The notes below the pieces were generated by a model. That model did no database searches, was not told the DNA's origin, and saw only the letters and a program-made list of their open reading frames with translations. The position numbers and the translations under genes were made by a program. DNA of 64,000 bases, from positions 2,604,669 to 2,668,668 of the forward strand of contig NC_040020.1 of assembly GCF_000972845.2 (NCBI RefSeq). Reading direction: 5' to 3'. The DNA comes from Larimichthys crocea. Lineage: Eukaryota; Chordata; Actinopteri; Sciaenidae. Of this stretch, positions 11,483 to 24,050 are shown piece by piece (positions within the stretch are counted from its first letter, which is position 1; each line of letters starts with the position of its first letter).

Positions 11483-13621
11483 TCAGATAAAGTTTCCCGG
11501 TTCGGGTGTGAGATTGGGTTCAACAGGTATTTGGACAGTGGCCGCCTCCTGCGTTGCTGACTCCAAACCTACAGGGATTGCATTAGTGTTCGGCTGTGGT
11601 CCAGAGCTGGCCAGCCCCGGTGTCTGTTGGACTCCAGCTGACGCAGCCCCGACAGTTGGCACAACGTTTTGCTGGACCGGGTTTGCAAGCCCAGCGGCCT
11701 GGTTCACAGTTTGCACAGTGCCTTGATGCTCTGTGTTTGTGACCCCAGCGGCCTGGTTCACAGTTTGCACAGTGCCTTGCTGTTCTGGGTTTGTGAGCCC
11801 ATTGGCTTGGTTCACAGGCTGAACAGCTACTGTAGACGGGTTCGTGAGCACATGGGGCAAGTACACACCCAGTTGGCCCATTGTAGCTGCCATCTGAATC
11901 AGAGAAGAGAGGAAATATATGTAAGAGGTGAGGGAGGGGGGACAATTGGATCACTGAGTTCACTGAGTAGATTGTTTGAACAAGCTGACAGATAGATAAA
12001 AATCTTGGCTTGGTGTTACCTGGAGCTCCTCTGAGCTAAGACTGCCAAGTGCAGCGCTCTAGGAAAGATTGACAGAAAATGTCAAATAATTAATAACCAG
12101 AAAAGAAAATGATGAAACCTGACAGAGAGTTAATCATGATTATATCTTTGCAATTTACAGAGCATTTACCATGGGTTGCTGGAGCATGTAAACGATTTGA
12201 GGATTCTGTGGACGAAAAGAAGAGAGCCTGAGTATAAATTTTGCCTCATTCTGAAGTAGAATATGTTTATGTTTATCTTTTGATTATAAGAACACTGCAG
12301 TCTGACTCAAGTTTATAATGACACCTGTTGCTGCTGAATTGGCTGAGGTGGTGCATTAAGTGCATTTCCTGAAGGAGCAACTCCAGAAGGTGTTTCTGCA
12401 GGTAACACTAGACTGTTTGGAGGTTGATTTGCTGGAGTTTGTTGAAGAGGTGGTGCAAAGATCATCTGGAATCCATATGGGGACAACTGTGGGAAAGGAA
12501 AAATAACATTCACGTTCACATTTTCTGCTCTGGGACATGACAAAACTGTCATTTTAGCCTTTTCCTACTGCAAACGTCAGATCATTAGATCACAGGAAAG
12601 TATCATAGGAAAAACACGCTGAAGGCAAAACTGTATCCACGTTTCTATCCCAGAGTAATAAATTAAGTGTCAGTCTGCGGCTGAGGTATGGATGTCTCTA
12701 TGTCAGCAACGATGTTATGGTTTCTTCAGCTGTCCTATATAATACATGTTGACAGCACATGTAACGGAAAGACATGCACTCTATAAATATGTTAAATACA
12801 CCTCCGCCCTTCCAGGAAAACTTAGTAGCTGGTTGTGGTTGGAAAATATTCTTGCATTCTACCGTAACAGTACATGCACTATGTTTGACAGTGGATGGAA
12901 ATATCTGTCTCAGAAAATATTTGTTTATAATTTCTTACCGCTTGATTCCTATAGGGTGATGAGAAAAGAGGTACGTAAGGAAAAGTCTGAAAAATACAGC
13001 AATAAAGCATTAAATTCTAATTCACTGAACAGTATCTGTGTGTTGTTTTTGTCAATAAGACACTGATAACATTGAAATATATAAAAAAGTACAAGTAGTA
13101 TACAAAAAAAGTTAAATATATTGTTTTGTTTGGAATATATATTTTTCTGCAGATGTTTTATCTTCATGTCCTACCAGAGGCTGCTGTGGGAACGTTGGCA
13201 GAGATCCATGCACGTTCGGCTGCAGAGGCATGATCATTGGACTGCCCCCTAGTGTTGACCACACGTAGTATTGTGTGGGAGGCAGGAACTGGGGGCCACC
13301 CTGGGGAGCTGGCTGCTGTGGCACCCCAGGCTGTGGTTGCCCCACTTCAGGAGAAAGCGGTGCCGGCGTCTCAGCATTAAGTTTCTGGTTTGCGGCTTGA
13401 GTGGCTCCTCCTCGTGATAGGAGCGGAGGTAGAACACTAGGACGAGCCTGAAAATATGAAGCAAAAATTCCCAATTGAATATTGTCTCAGCAGATTTCAC
13501 ATCATGTGAAAATGTAACATTTCAAATGTTGTTTTTTAAAATATCGGCAATAAATAACCGTACTTACTGGTACCGAAGACACTATTAAGGTAAAACATGA
13601 CAGAAAGATTATGCTAATCAT
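11483..13621 (-). CDS. P/Q-rich SCPP-like secreted protein with SSEE exon and 18-residue repeats (gene C)
   Basis: Spliced CDS, phase-0 introns: 13621-13568, 13447-13175, 12486-12325, 12205-12170, 12058-12020, 11893-11483; 324 residues. Signal peptide MISIIFLSCFTLIVSSVP. Residues 19-109 are Pro/Gln-rich. A 13-residue exon (SAALGSLSSEELQ) contains S-S-E and S-E-E, the FAM20C S-x-E phosphorylation pattern, and recalls the SSEE exon of ameloblastin/amelotin-type proteins. The last exon carries about three 18-residue repeats built on VQTVNQAAGxxNPxQQGT and ends PEPGNFI. A poly(A) signal lies at 11312-11317. The enamel-matrix type P/Q-rich SCPP class fits best, possibly ameloblastin- or amelotin-related by that one exon; I do not assign a symbol. 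No clear TATA box was located. Confidence 0.75.
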
Positions 13622-13749
13622 TTTAAAAACAAACAAACAAAAAAATCAATATGGTTTTGGAATTGGTTCCCACAAGATCAATGAAATCCGAGCGAAACGT
13701 CCACTGAGAGAGTAAATTCAATGAAACACAGTGAGAGGGAGCGTTGACT

Positions 13750-16700
13750 TATGGGCTGCTCGCAGAGCGAAACAACCAATGACAGAACAGACATGACAGA
13801 CATGACAGAAAAAAGCAAACAAATTTGACCTAATCTTCCAGTTTGAATGAAACAATGAAACGCAAACCAAAGAAGATCCACTGAATTCCCTTAACTGCCT
13901 GTTTGCCTACAATTAGAATGCTGTAACGTCTACAGAAATGAATAAACAGACACAGAAGAACCCGGGACTTGTGGTTTTCCTGTTGCTCAGAGCACCCGTG
14001 GGTGCGGCTGATGTGTCAGTGTCTCGTGTTGTAATTACGGTCAAACCAAACATGTATAATGTGCAACAAACCTGGGAAAAAGATGAACAAGGAAATGGTA
14101 GAAAAGTAGGTTTCAGTCGTCGACCTTTGTTAAGCATCAAATTCTTCTGCAGAAAAGTTGCATAAAGGGTAAATAAATCAATAAAACGCATAAAGTAATC
14201 AATGAATCTCCATGCTTAAATCTTAATCTCATATATAATCACAGAATTTTAAACTCTACTAAAATGTTGTGGTATAGACTCATGCATGTGGACACGGGAA
14301 ACTTCATAGTGTGATGTTTTCTTCAGTTATAAAGAGGATAGAGCAGAACTATGGCCTTGACACTAAGTGGTGCGTTTAAGAATCTAAACTACTCTATTAT
14401 GTCTTTTCAGTCAGAGGTTGCAAGTATACACATGTGCACAAGGGGGCAGACGACAGCTGGGGGCAAAGAGAGAAAAAAAAAGTTCAGTCAATCAGTCAGT
14501 GATATACATTTCATCCAAGAATAGCTGTGCGGCTGGAGGTTTCAGTGTTGTGGGTAAGATGAAGCAGGATACCTGTAAGATATGGTGTTAATAATTAATG
14601 TAACAATCTTAATAGTTTTTAGAGGTTTTAAAATGTTAATTTCCCAAAAAAAATCCTTTAATTTTCTACACTCATGTTACCCTTTGCTGTTTTTCCGTCT
14701 GCAGTTTATTTCTGGAGCCCATCCCTACGTGCAGGGTGACACCCTGGACAGGTAACCAGTATATTACATGGTCAACAGTAATAGACACATGCACACCCGG
14801 TCTTATTCATAGCTATGACGGTAAATTCCACCTAACTGTTATGTGAAATATAAATCACTGCTACTGTACGTGGTATTGTACAGCACCAAATTAAATTACT
14901 CTTTGCTTCTGCATATGTATATTTGCACACATGTCATATCACATACGTACATGGACAGGGATATATTGTAATGTATTTAGTGATTTACAAGCTGTATGTA
15001 TATACAGCTATTTCTTGTACTGTTGTAACATGAATTTCACCTCTGGGGATCAATAAAGTCTTAGAGTTCCAGTATGTAAGAATTCAAAATAGTCCAGGCT
15101 ATCATATTTTACACACATATATACGTACTGACGTATAAAACATCTCTGTTTTACTGAACCAATAAAGGTATTATAGTACCTTGACATGACAGAATTATTT
15201 TTCTTTATTGCTAAACATCATAAATGGTGGCACAAACACAAAACAGGTTTATTATTGTAACTGAAATGGAATGCATCACCCAACATTAATATGAACTTTT
15301 TATTATTTTATTAGCAAGGTGCTGAACAAAACATTTCTCCCATGAGGTATTTAACAAAAGTTGATCTATTATGCTTTACCTGAGTTTCTGTTATATACTG
15401 TATACATATTACAATGTCGGATGTCAAATAATGAGGTAATCAAAAGTAATCCCTCTGAACGAAAGCTCAGGTTTCAGACAGACTCTCAGACTCGACACAG
15501 AGATGAGCTGATGTCAGCTTTGATTGATCACATGCTTCAGGCAAAGCACAGCCGAGCATGCTCATGAAGTACGCCGGCGGGTCAACTCTGACCCACTGGA
15601 TGACTTTGCAAGGTTTCATTTAAATGATATCCCTGATGTCTCCACTGGACAAAGAAATAAGTCAAATACTGTTGATCAGTTCCAAAGTACACGTGACTGA
15701 ACATTTTGTTCATTTGAAGATCCACGGTAATCTGTAATTGTGATGACGGTAGACTGACAGAGTTTTTCTCAGGTTGTTCATCATCTGTTTTGTAAATGGA
15801 TGGTTTATCATTTTTATTTAATTGTGAATGTTTCCAGAATGTACTTTTTACACTAAGAAAGAAAGAAAAGTCAGTTTCACCAAGGATTATCTAGAATAAC
15901 TGAACTATAACCTCTCAACTGTCTCTGACTCAACACAATCTGCTTTCATTTCATTCATCCGCATGACATTCACAACACTTCCGAACAAAGTGGGTCACCT
16001 TGTAACGTGTTATCTTCTGTTACAGAGTGTCTTTGCCTGTGCTGTAGCAGCTTATCAGAAGAAAGTGGGTTTTTATGGAGGAGGTGGGCTTAAAGAGATG
16101 GCTCGTTTGTGTATGTTGGCTATTGGGGATGAATAGAAGGCCTACATGAAGATAAATGTGAATGTTTTTGAGGAGTGCATAATCTCACACTAAGAATATA
16201 GAAACAGAAATGATGCATGTGTCCCTTTGAATTTCTAATTTCTCTAAAAAAAAAATTCTTACTCAAATGTCTTTTTTTTTCTTTTCAAATAAAATTGTAT
16301 TTTTCAAAACAATCATTTCATACAAATATATATAGTTATTATTCAGTGCATGGACAAAAGTATAGATTTTTACCAACATCTACTTGTTGTTTGGCGGCTT
16401 TACATTGTGTAACAAAGTTTGCAACTTAAATTGACATTCTAACAAGCTTGGAAATAAGATTACATTCATGATGAGTAACTGTGCAAAAACCCAATATTTT
16501 GGTACAAACATACCACATGGCAGGACTGTAAGTTGTGAATTAAAAAGCAGGCGTTAAAATGTTAACGTGTTTGTACGTATTTCTGTAAGTTTCTGTCAAT
16601 AAATTCAATAGAGTTGGCAGTTCAGTGCGATGAATGGGAATATCGGCCAAGAGGCTGAGTCATGCAAAAAGTACAGCATGACAGACTTCACTGATGAAGC

Positions 16701-17000
16701 GAGGAGTCTGGTATTAAAGTCTCTACACTCATCCCTTTCTTAAGCTGCGTTGATCCAGGGATGGTGATGTGCGTGCCCACTGAGTGGATATTACATCGGC
16801 GTGTCGTCAGCATCCTCCCACAGGTGTCTCCAACGTTGTCCTGAGACCAACCTCCAACAAAACTCATAATTACACCCTGAAGAAGTTGCCAGCCTCGATT
16901 GTACTTGTTCCAGATCATAATATATCAGTACATTCTTTCATTTTTTTTACAGGAATTGTGCATAAAAAAAGGAGTTCAACAGCATTATCCTGATTGGAAT
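13750..17000. other. 3.2-kb interval with repeat debris, no gene recognised
   Basis: It holds a dispersed-repeat fragment at about 14700-14830 and a 'ggggatcaataaag' end at about 15050, both typical of teleost interspersed repeats. The rest is AT-rich, without supported exons. Confidence 0.4.
14700..14830 (+). repeat. Teleost interspersed repeat fragment
   Basis: The wording 'cagggtgacaccctggacagg' ... 'acacatgcacaccc' matches a very common dispersed teleost sequence (established general knowledge). The class is not assigned. Confidence 0.45.
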
Positions 17001-17263
17001 TGATGAAAAGTGACACAACAGGAGCCAGAAAAACACACATGAATGTGGAATGTTGCTGAACCAATACTGAAATGTGAAAACACGCAGATACATTATATGT
17101 TTCTATAAAAGTCAATAAAATCTGGTTCAAACATAACATGATAAGATACTACAAAATATAAATGCAAAAAAACACACACTCACAGCACACATTTCCATCA
17201 CTGAGTACTCTATCTGTTGTCATTGCATTTAACCCGCTATCCCTTCTCTCAAATCAACGCAGC

Positions 17264-17826
17264 TCATCCGCTGTCTCCTCGGCTCTCGGTGGTAGCAACG
17301 ACTGTGGTCTGTGGGCTTGTTGTAGTCGGGGTTGTAGTTGGGACTGGGGTTGTAGTTGTAGTTGTCGTTGGCCTTTGTGTTGGAGGTGGAGGTGGGGCAG
17401 TAGGTGGCGGTGGCCACAGACCAGGAAACAGAGGCCAGAAAGGGAAGTTAGGCCATAGGTAATGATTGTACCTCTACGGGGAAGACAAAATGAACACAAT
17501 AAAATATCTTTAAAAAGATGTTTTGCAACTACTTTGACTATAGTTTATAGATGATAGGATTAATTAAGTTCTTACCTCGTGACTGTCAGAGTCACTGTCT
17601 GATTCACTGCTATCACAATTCTGCAAAAATTAAGATAAAGATGAAATAAAATACTGGTTTGTTTTTCATATTTGCTGTAAATTATTGCATTAAATAAGGT
17701 AAAATAATAATAATAATATAATAATAATAATAATAATAATAACAGCAAGAAAATAGTAGACATTTTTGTACTTACAGCTATAGAATAATTGATCAAGAAG
17801 AAAATCATCAGAAGAAAAAACTTCAT
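17264..17826 (-). CDS. Small acidic, Trp/Pro/Thr-rich SCPP-like protein with C-terminal RGD (gene D)
   Basis: Spliced CDS, phase 0: 17826-17776, 17620-17576, 17473-17264; 101 residues. Exon 1: signal peptide MKFFLLMIFFLINYSIA. Exon 2: NCDSSESDSDSDSHE, dense in Ser-Asp/Ser-Glu with several acidophilic Ser-kinase sites and one Cys. Exon 3: aromatic/Pro-rich start (YNHYLWPNFPFWPLFPGLW), Pro5 runs, a Thr-rich stretch, then TTESRGDSG and stop. The acidic exon plus RGD mimics, in miniature, the calcium- and integrin-binding parts of SIBLING/SCPP proteins. The three-exon plan matches the mini-gene array at 21-40 kb, of which this could be a diverged founder (inference). Codon runs of ACT/ACA encode the Thr tract. 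The downstream reading frame beyond the TGA is closed. Confidence 0.75.
17702..17744. repeat. (TAA)n microsatellite
   Basis: Simple ATA/TAA run inside the first coding intron of gene D. Confidence 0.9.
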
Positions 17827-19329
17827 CTTGCTCTTAGGGTCCCCTGATAGTCAGAGTATGGTAAAGTAGAGTACGAGTGTAAACAGCCTAAAGAATAAAA
17901 TATTAAGCCTGTGTTCACAACCTACAAGCTGGTCCCTTCAGGAAACTCCATTAGCTTTTAAACAGCCTCGCTGTGCCCACATTGCTCTCACGCTTTAGAG
18001 GTGTGTTACTTCATGTCAGATGTGGTCAGTCTCTCACAGCCTACGGAGACAAAACAAAATAGGCGTGAACGCAATTTCATACTTGACTAGACTGTGTTTT
18101 TGTAACATTAAAGGCCCACATCCTGTTTTATAATCCCGATCGACTCAAAGTATTTTCTGACACACTGTGGGATGAATTAACCGCTAAGCCCAATTTGTAC
18201 AGCTGATCACACACCCACACACACACACGTACACACACTTCCTTTTGTTTAAAGAATATATAGTTTGAATTCAGAGTAAAATACAGAATATTAACATTCA
18301 ATAACACATTACAGTTATATTCGGGGAAGAATTTCAACTATTTGTTCTGCTTAAAGTGTAAGAAGATTGATGTTGCTGAAGTGCCGTACTTACGAAACAG
18401 TAATATCTGTTGCCTAGGGCTACATTCCCACCTGCAAAACAATAACTTGCTCAATCCTTTCCAAATACTGTAATCATCTTGTTTGCTCATGGTGGACCTC
18501 TTTTATTTCCTCGATAGCTGTCATTAATTTTTATGACCTGTTGCGAGTGACATCCAGAGATTTCATCACTGATTATACAGTATAGAGATTTAAAAAGTGT
18601 AAGACTATAAAGACCAACAGTGGTATTAAATATATAATATTTGATATATAATAGGAGAAAAGTGATGGTTCAAATAAAAGAATTTGTGAGAACTAGTATT
18701 CTAAGTATTATTCTAGTTATGTGCGGCTTCAAACCGTGATTTGTAACAAACCTTGTAACTTCATCTGAAGGCTGAAATTTTCTCAGATGTCAGTTTGCTC
18801 TCAATGTAATTTGTTATTATGAACCTGCAGTACATTCAAAAACACTGTCTGTGACCTCCAACTTTAATCACATGTGCAAGCACTACCCTCAGATCAAGGT
18901 TCAGGATATATGATTTTCCACTGAAAAGAAAAGAAAAAACAAAACAATCTCTGACTAGAAAAGAGACACTTTAGTATGTATATTTTTCCTGTTGGACAAA
19001 AAAAAAATCAACAGCATCAACAAGCAGCTCATAAAAACATAATCTTGGCAACAGGCTTCATGATGTGTAGAATCCTCACACGCTATTCAGCAATGCAGCA
19101 GTCACACAATGTCTCACATATGGTGATAAAAGTAGGAATTTTATTCTCTTTACAGTCATGGCACACAGCCAGGTTTTGCACAAACTAAACTAGAATTATT
19201 TTATTTATTGTGGAAATTCCAACAAAAGACATCTACAATTTTTCTTTTGGTGTAATTGTGCACCATTTAAGGGTCAGATTTAGGAGTCTCAGATTTACAG
19301 AATGACAGAAATTAAATTATATACACCAC

Positions 19330-19475
19330 CATGTTTCTACAGTGCCCCCCTTTAATGTTTTTTTTGCACCTTTCATGGCAACCATAGTTTCTCCTGCAGG
19401 CTTGGAACAGGAGGCCGAAAGGAGGTGGTTGCAATCTGCAACTGCACCACTAGATGCCACTAAATTCTATACTGG
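19330..19475. repeat. Inverted copy of the 31-200 dispersed repeat
   Basis: The phrases 'gtggttgcaatctgcaactg' and 'ctagatgccactaaat' are the reverse complement of those near the window start. Confidence 0.55.
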
Positions 19476-20347
19476 TCTTAAAAGTAAGATTAAATAGTTA
19501 GAAATAGAAATAATATACTGTATGTCAGGAATATATCAACATAACCATGCATGTTGTTTTTTTGACAGACTTAGATCCTCAAAAAATAAATGTACAAGTA
19601 TAGGTAATTTATTGCATTTATTGGTATTAAACGTTATTTAGAGTTGGAACTGGTTGTTGTAGTTGACAACAGATTCTTAGGTTTAGTGAAAAGGATACAA
19701 AAAACAAACAGGGAGACTTCCAGAGTGTTGTAACAACCACAACAGAACAGGCATTACTCTAAATGCCCGCTAATCTAAAAAAACAGAAACCAACCAATTT
19801 GTCACTTGAAAATCACAGCAAACTACTGTCGCAAAGGTCGTCTCTTGGCCATGTTTGTATTGCTACAGTATATATGTACAATTTGTAGTTGTTGTACACA
19901 ACCTACACCATTAACTAATTTTTAATCTGTAATAAACACAACAGTTTCTTTCAGCAAATCACAGATGACCGAAAATGTTTTGCAATGTAGGAATGTCATT
20001 ACAGCACAGGCAGACAAACCAACAAATCCACACTACTGGTTGCATGCATCGAATAATAATTCATCTAGACAGCTACAATGCCATTACAAACTCTGCATTT
20101 CAGAAGGAAAGGGTGTGTTGTGGTTCCTAATTGTTGACTGATTGACTGAATGATGTACAAACAGATAAACTGAGACAGAGATATAATATTTATGCACTTT
20201 TTAGAGAATACATAAAGTACGAACACTGAAATTTAATATGCCATCTGCCTGCATTACATGCCTGCAACTTTTTTTTTCTTCCAGATAATTCGACCTTTGA
20301 ATAACTATTGGACTACGAACTGTCCAAAATGGAAATATCAATGTAGT

Positions 20348-20390
20348 AAATAATAATAAATAAATAATAATAATATTTATAATAATAAAT
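20348..20390. repeat. TAA/TAAA-rich microsatellite
   Basis: Interrupted TAA repeats. Confidence 0.85.
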
Positions 20391-21035
20391 CTTGCAATTA
20401 CCATGATAAAAAGTAGTCAATATAACAGCATTAATTACATATACACATATAAATAGGTAAGACAAAATAATAACTTAGATAATATTTCATGATGATAAAT
20501 GTTAATACATGTAATTATGCACGTAATTATATGTCATTATAATTATAGTGATAACTGTAACTGTATAATTAATAGTTAGGGCTTAAGTTGTTCACTGTAC
20601 TTAACACAGATTATTAGTGGTTTGTTATTTTTCATGTCACTCTAATGTGGAGGTGTTAACCGTCAATGGATGTTGTAAGGTCATTGTTATGTAATTGTGT
20701 TGTTGTTGTTATGAGGTGTGTTATTTCCCAACTGACGCCACATTTAGTCTCTAATGCAGCTGCTGTGCAAATACTGATGTATCAGGGTTAACGCACACAC
20801 ACATACGCGCATCTATCTATATCATACAACAACAACAAAAAAAAAACATTTGGTCCACGTTTTGCATTTCAGAAGTTTATTTAGCAGATAGTAGTACTAC
20901 AGAGCATGAATGATGAGAGAGAAAACAATCTGGTGAACAAAACATCACCGAAATTTGAAAAGAGAAAGAAAAAGATGGATTTCATCCATTCCTGGTTGTC
21001 ATTCACTGATTGGTTGTTGGAGTGGCAGTTGGAGT

Positions 21036-21516
21036 TTATTGTTGCCCGAAAAGGAGTTGGAGCAACTGGAGCAACTGCAAATTTATAGATGCTGCTGTTG
21101 TCGCAGCACCAGGAGCTGCTGTTGTTGTTGCAGCTGTTGTTGTGGTTGTACCCTTGGTGGTAGCAGAAAATCAAGAACATTGATTGTCAGATATATTTAT
21201 AGGAGGTGATTTCCTAGGATATTGTACAGTAATTGACATGGAGGTGTGTTAAATATTGAATGCCTAGATGATAAAGAAAGGACCTACCTCATTGGAGCCA
21301 GAGTTGGATTCAGAGTTAGACCGAGCAAATCGTCTACGCTCCATCTGTAGAAAATCCACAAGTCACGTCTTTGATATTGCCTAAATTCTATTATTACAAT
21401 AGTTTTCATATGAACAGATAAGAACACTGCCATAGATACTGTGAGAATGTTACACTTACAGGCTGAGCCAGAGCGAGGCTCAGGAGGCATCCAAGCACAA
21501 GTACTACCTTCAGCAT
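21036..21516 (-). CDS. Array member P1: Thr/Ala-rich mini-SCPP with LQLL tail
   Basis: Spliced CDS, phase 0: 21516-21460, 21344-21288, 21152-21036; 76 residues. Signal exon MLKVVLVLGCLLSLALAQP. Second exon MERRRFARSNSESNSGSNE: basic start, then Ser/Asn with S-E-S and S-N-E. Last exon: short Thr/Ala run, then NLQLLQLLQLLFGQQ and stop, an amphipathic Leu/Gln repeat instead of the long Thr tail of its sisters. TATA at 21709-21716, 5' UTR exon ending at 21643, signal exon acceptor at 21533/21534, poly(A) signal at 20876-20881. First of seven copies in the 21-40 kb array. Secreted matrix-type protein by inference; exact role unknown. Confidence 0.75.
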
Positions 21517-21642
21517 GTTTGCAGTGATCACACCTGTTGAAAAAGAAAATAATAAAGACTTGTTCACATGAAAATGTCAGCAAAATCACCATTTCACCGA
21601 CCTCACACAGAAAATACAGAAAGAAAAGATTGATATAACTAC

Positions 21643-21716
21643 CTTCAAGTTGATCTCACAGATGGTCGAGGAGGTTGTTGTAGTGTTGCTCTGAGTACTG
21701 GGCTCTCCTTATATAC
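21643..21716 (-). promoter_or_regulatory. TATA box and 5' UTR exon of P1
   Basis: TATATAAG at 21709-21716 (minus) is followed by a non-coding exon ending GATCAACTTGAAG, then the donor gtagtt. The block, including 'gagcaacactacaacaacct', is shared by the array members. Confidence 0.75.
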
Positions 21717-22239
21717 AGTTACAGGAGGGGATGTGATCTCTTCAGCATACATCGTTGTTGGGAAACTGCAAATCCTCAACCTCCTCCACGTTTTAAGGTG
21801 TGGAAATAGGTTGTACCAGGTAAAGATCAAAGACACACACGGAAAATATGATTGATACAATATATTTATTACTTCATATCAGAAATAAGTCAACTGGATT
21901 TGTCTTTAATCCTAAGTCTCTGGGGTTCTCTGAGTAATAAATAAAACTAGAATCCCATTTATATACACATTAAAAAACAGATTTTTGTCCATACTTCATA
22001 GAAAAATTATGTATTACATTGTAAAATCACTGATAATAATTCAATTTCAAACTGAATTTCTTTACAGACTTATTGTCTTATTGTTTTACTACTAATACAG
22101 ACTCCAGAGATTCCAAAAGTCAATTTAGAAAATCTGTCACATAAATTCACATTGCATGCCTTTTATCCAAAGTGAAAGCAAAAAAAAAAAAAAGACACAT
22201 CCGTATTTAAACTTTGAAAATACAGAACCTTTAAGATGA

Positions 22240-22560
22240 CAGGTCACAGCTGACACTGGTACGAGAAGACATAACTTGAGGCAATAAAGCACAAAAAAAG
22301 ACAAATTCTTGGAGACAAAGAGAAAACTAAGCTCTTAATTCACACCCGGAGGTGGCACTTCTGGAATATGAATAGTCTCCAGAGATGAGAAAAAGAAGAA
22401 GCGACAAATCTGCCCCAAGTCATTCAATCAGCTGTCAAAGGTCTTTTGCTTTTCTGTTTGTCCCTAAGGCGTGAAATGTGAAGAAATGATGTATTTGAAG
22501 AGATAATCCTAAAAACTGGTCGTCAACTGTCCTCGAAGACTTAAAACTTCCCTCACGGCT
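22240..22560. repeat. Array-unit upstream block, copy 1 (P1)
   Basis: 'ggtcacagctgacactgg', 'cataacttgaggca' and 'ctgtttgtccctaaggcgtg' recur at 25985-26390 (P2). The last segment recurs in part at 32165-32260 (P4). This marks the extent of the segmental duplication that copied the array units. Confidence 0.8.
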
Positions 22561-23639
22561 GTTAAGGAACAGTTAAGTGGTGTTTACTCTTACTCTAGAT
22601 ATAATTTGTATTTTGAAATTGATTTAGATTAATATCCATGTCAGTGTCAAAATCTTTTAAACACTGTACGCTAACCACCCACCATCATCATCTTTGATGA
22701 CTTTCCAAGGTTCATGGTGTCTGCACCAGTATCTGGCCTCACCAGCTGATGTGTGAGTCGTCTTTGTAACAGGTTAGTGACCAAATGTAGCACAAATACA
22801 AAGGGAGAAAATTGAAGAGGCCACCTGCAGATGGAAAGAAACTATTCTTGTGGCATCAGGTTTTGGTCCTTATGGACGACAACCTTCTTCCAGAGGTAAG
22901 TGTTTTCGAAAGGTTTGCGCCAGCTTCCAGAAAAGCTTGGTGCGCTTGCAACACTCAGATCACTGGGCTTGCTGGGCTTAACTAACAATTAGGCTTGATT
23001 AGTTTGTGAGCCTGCGGCCTTCCTGTGCCAGTTACTCCATGTCCTGCCAGTCTTGAACCAGAAAACCCAATCACTCTTTTGCCTAATTCAGCCAATCACA
23101 GATGACATAGGATCATATGTTTCGCAATGCAACAATGTCATTTCAAAACAGACAAACCAACAAATGTCCAAACATTAATGTGAAACCCATGTGCTGCCAA
23201 GCCAAGCAAATAAAACCATTATGTTTGTTTGCTCTTCTGGTTGCATGAACCAATTAATAAATCATCCAGACAACTAAGATATCTTTAAATACCCTGTATT
23301 TCAGACGAAAGGGTGGTTCCCAGTTGCTGGCTGATTAAATAAATCGTGCACAAACAAATACTTATAAAGCAAGCAGATAATTTTTATGTGTGCTTTAATT
23401 GAGCTTAAAACCCCCTGGAGGTGGGTGCTATAAATTTCAAAATTAAATCGTGATAAATTGATATTCCTCCTAGCTCTTATTTATCAGACAGTGCCATTGG
23501 CTCAGTTTATCTGCCAAGACCAATTGCTTGCTCAAAGTGTGAATTGTTTGGTCTCTGTAAGTAATGTCATAAAGAGTAGAGTCTAGACCTGTTCTGCGTG
23601 AAGTGTCCTCAAATAACTTCTGTAATAATTATAATCATG

Positions 23640-23830
23640 GGTTCGCTCAGAGCATCTGCCCCATGTATGAAGGCTCAGCCCTTGCCGCAGGAGCCCAGGG
23701 TTTGAATCCGGCCTGTGGCCGTTTGCTGCATGACATTCCCCATCTCTCTCTCCCCTCATTCCTCATTCCTGTCACTCCTCAGATGTCTGTATACAGTAAG
23801 CTTGAAAAGGCCAAAAAAAATATCTTCATG
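23640..23830 (+). mobile_element. tRNA-derived SINE
   Basis: A promoter-like head with 'gggtttgaatcc', close to a tRNA B box, is preceded by 'gctcagcccttgccgcaggagccc' spacing. It is followed by 'tgctgcatgacattccc' and a Pyr-rich segment ending 'aaaaggccaaaaaaaa', a form widespread in percomorph genomes (general knowledge). Confidence 0.6.
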
Positions 23831-24004
23831 AACTGAATTTTTATATAATGTTACAGTTTGTACATGTAGCCACATTGTTGCAGCCTGGCTCTTGACTGCA
23901 GAAGAAACACAAGACAGACTAGATAGAAGTAAACTAGATAATGTAAATTATTTATAACAAAATAATCAAAAACAAACAAAAAATGATTTTTCTTGACTGC
24001 CATA

Positions 24005-24050
24005 AACAAAAAGAAAAGAAAAGAAAAGAAAAGAAAGAAAGAAAGAAAAA
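24005..24050. repeat. (AAAG)n / (AAAAG)n microsatellite
   Basis: Purine-rich simple repeat between two diverged copies of a 'taaattatttataacaaaa' phrase. Confidence 0.8.

Larger units (their letters stand above)
17960..20870. other. 2.9-kb interval, no gene recognised
   Basis: It contains a short CA tract (about 18213-18238), an inverted copy of the 31-200 repeat (19330-19475) and a TAA-rich tract (20348-20390). No supported exon. Confidence 0.4.
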
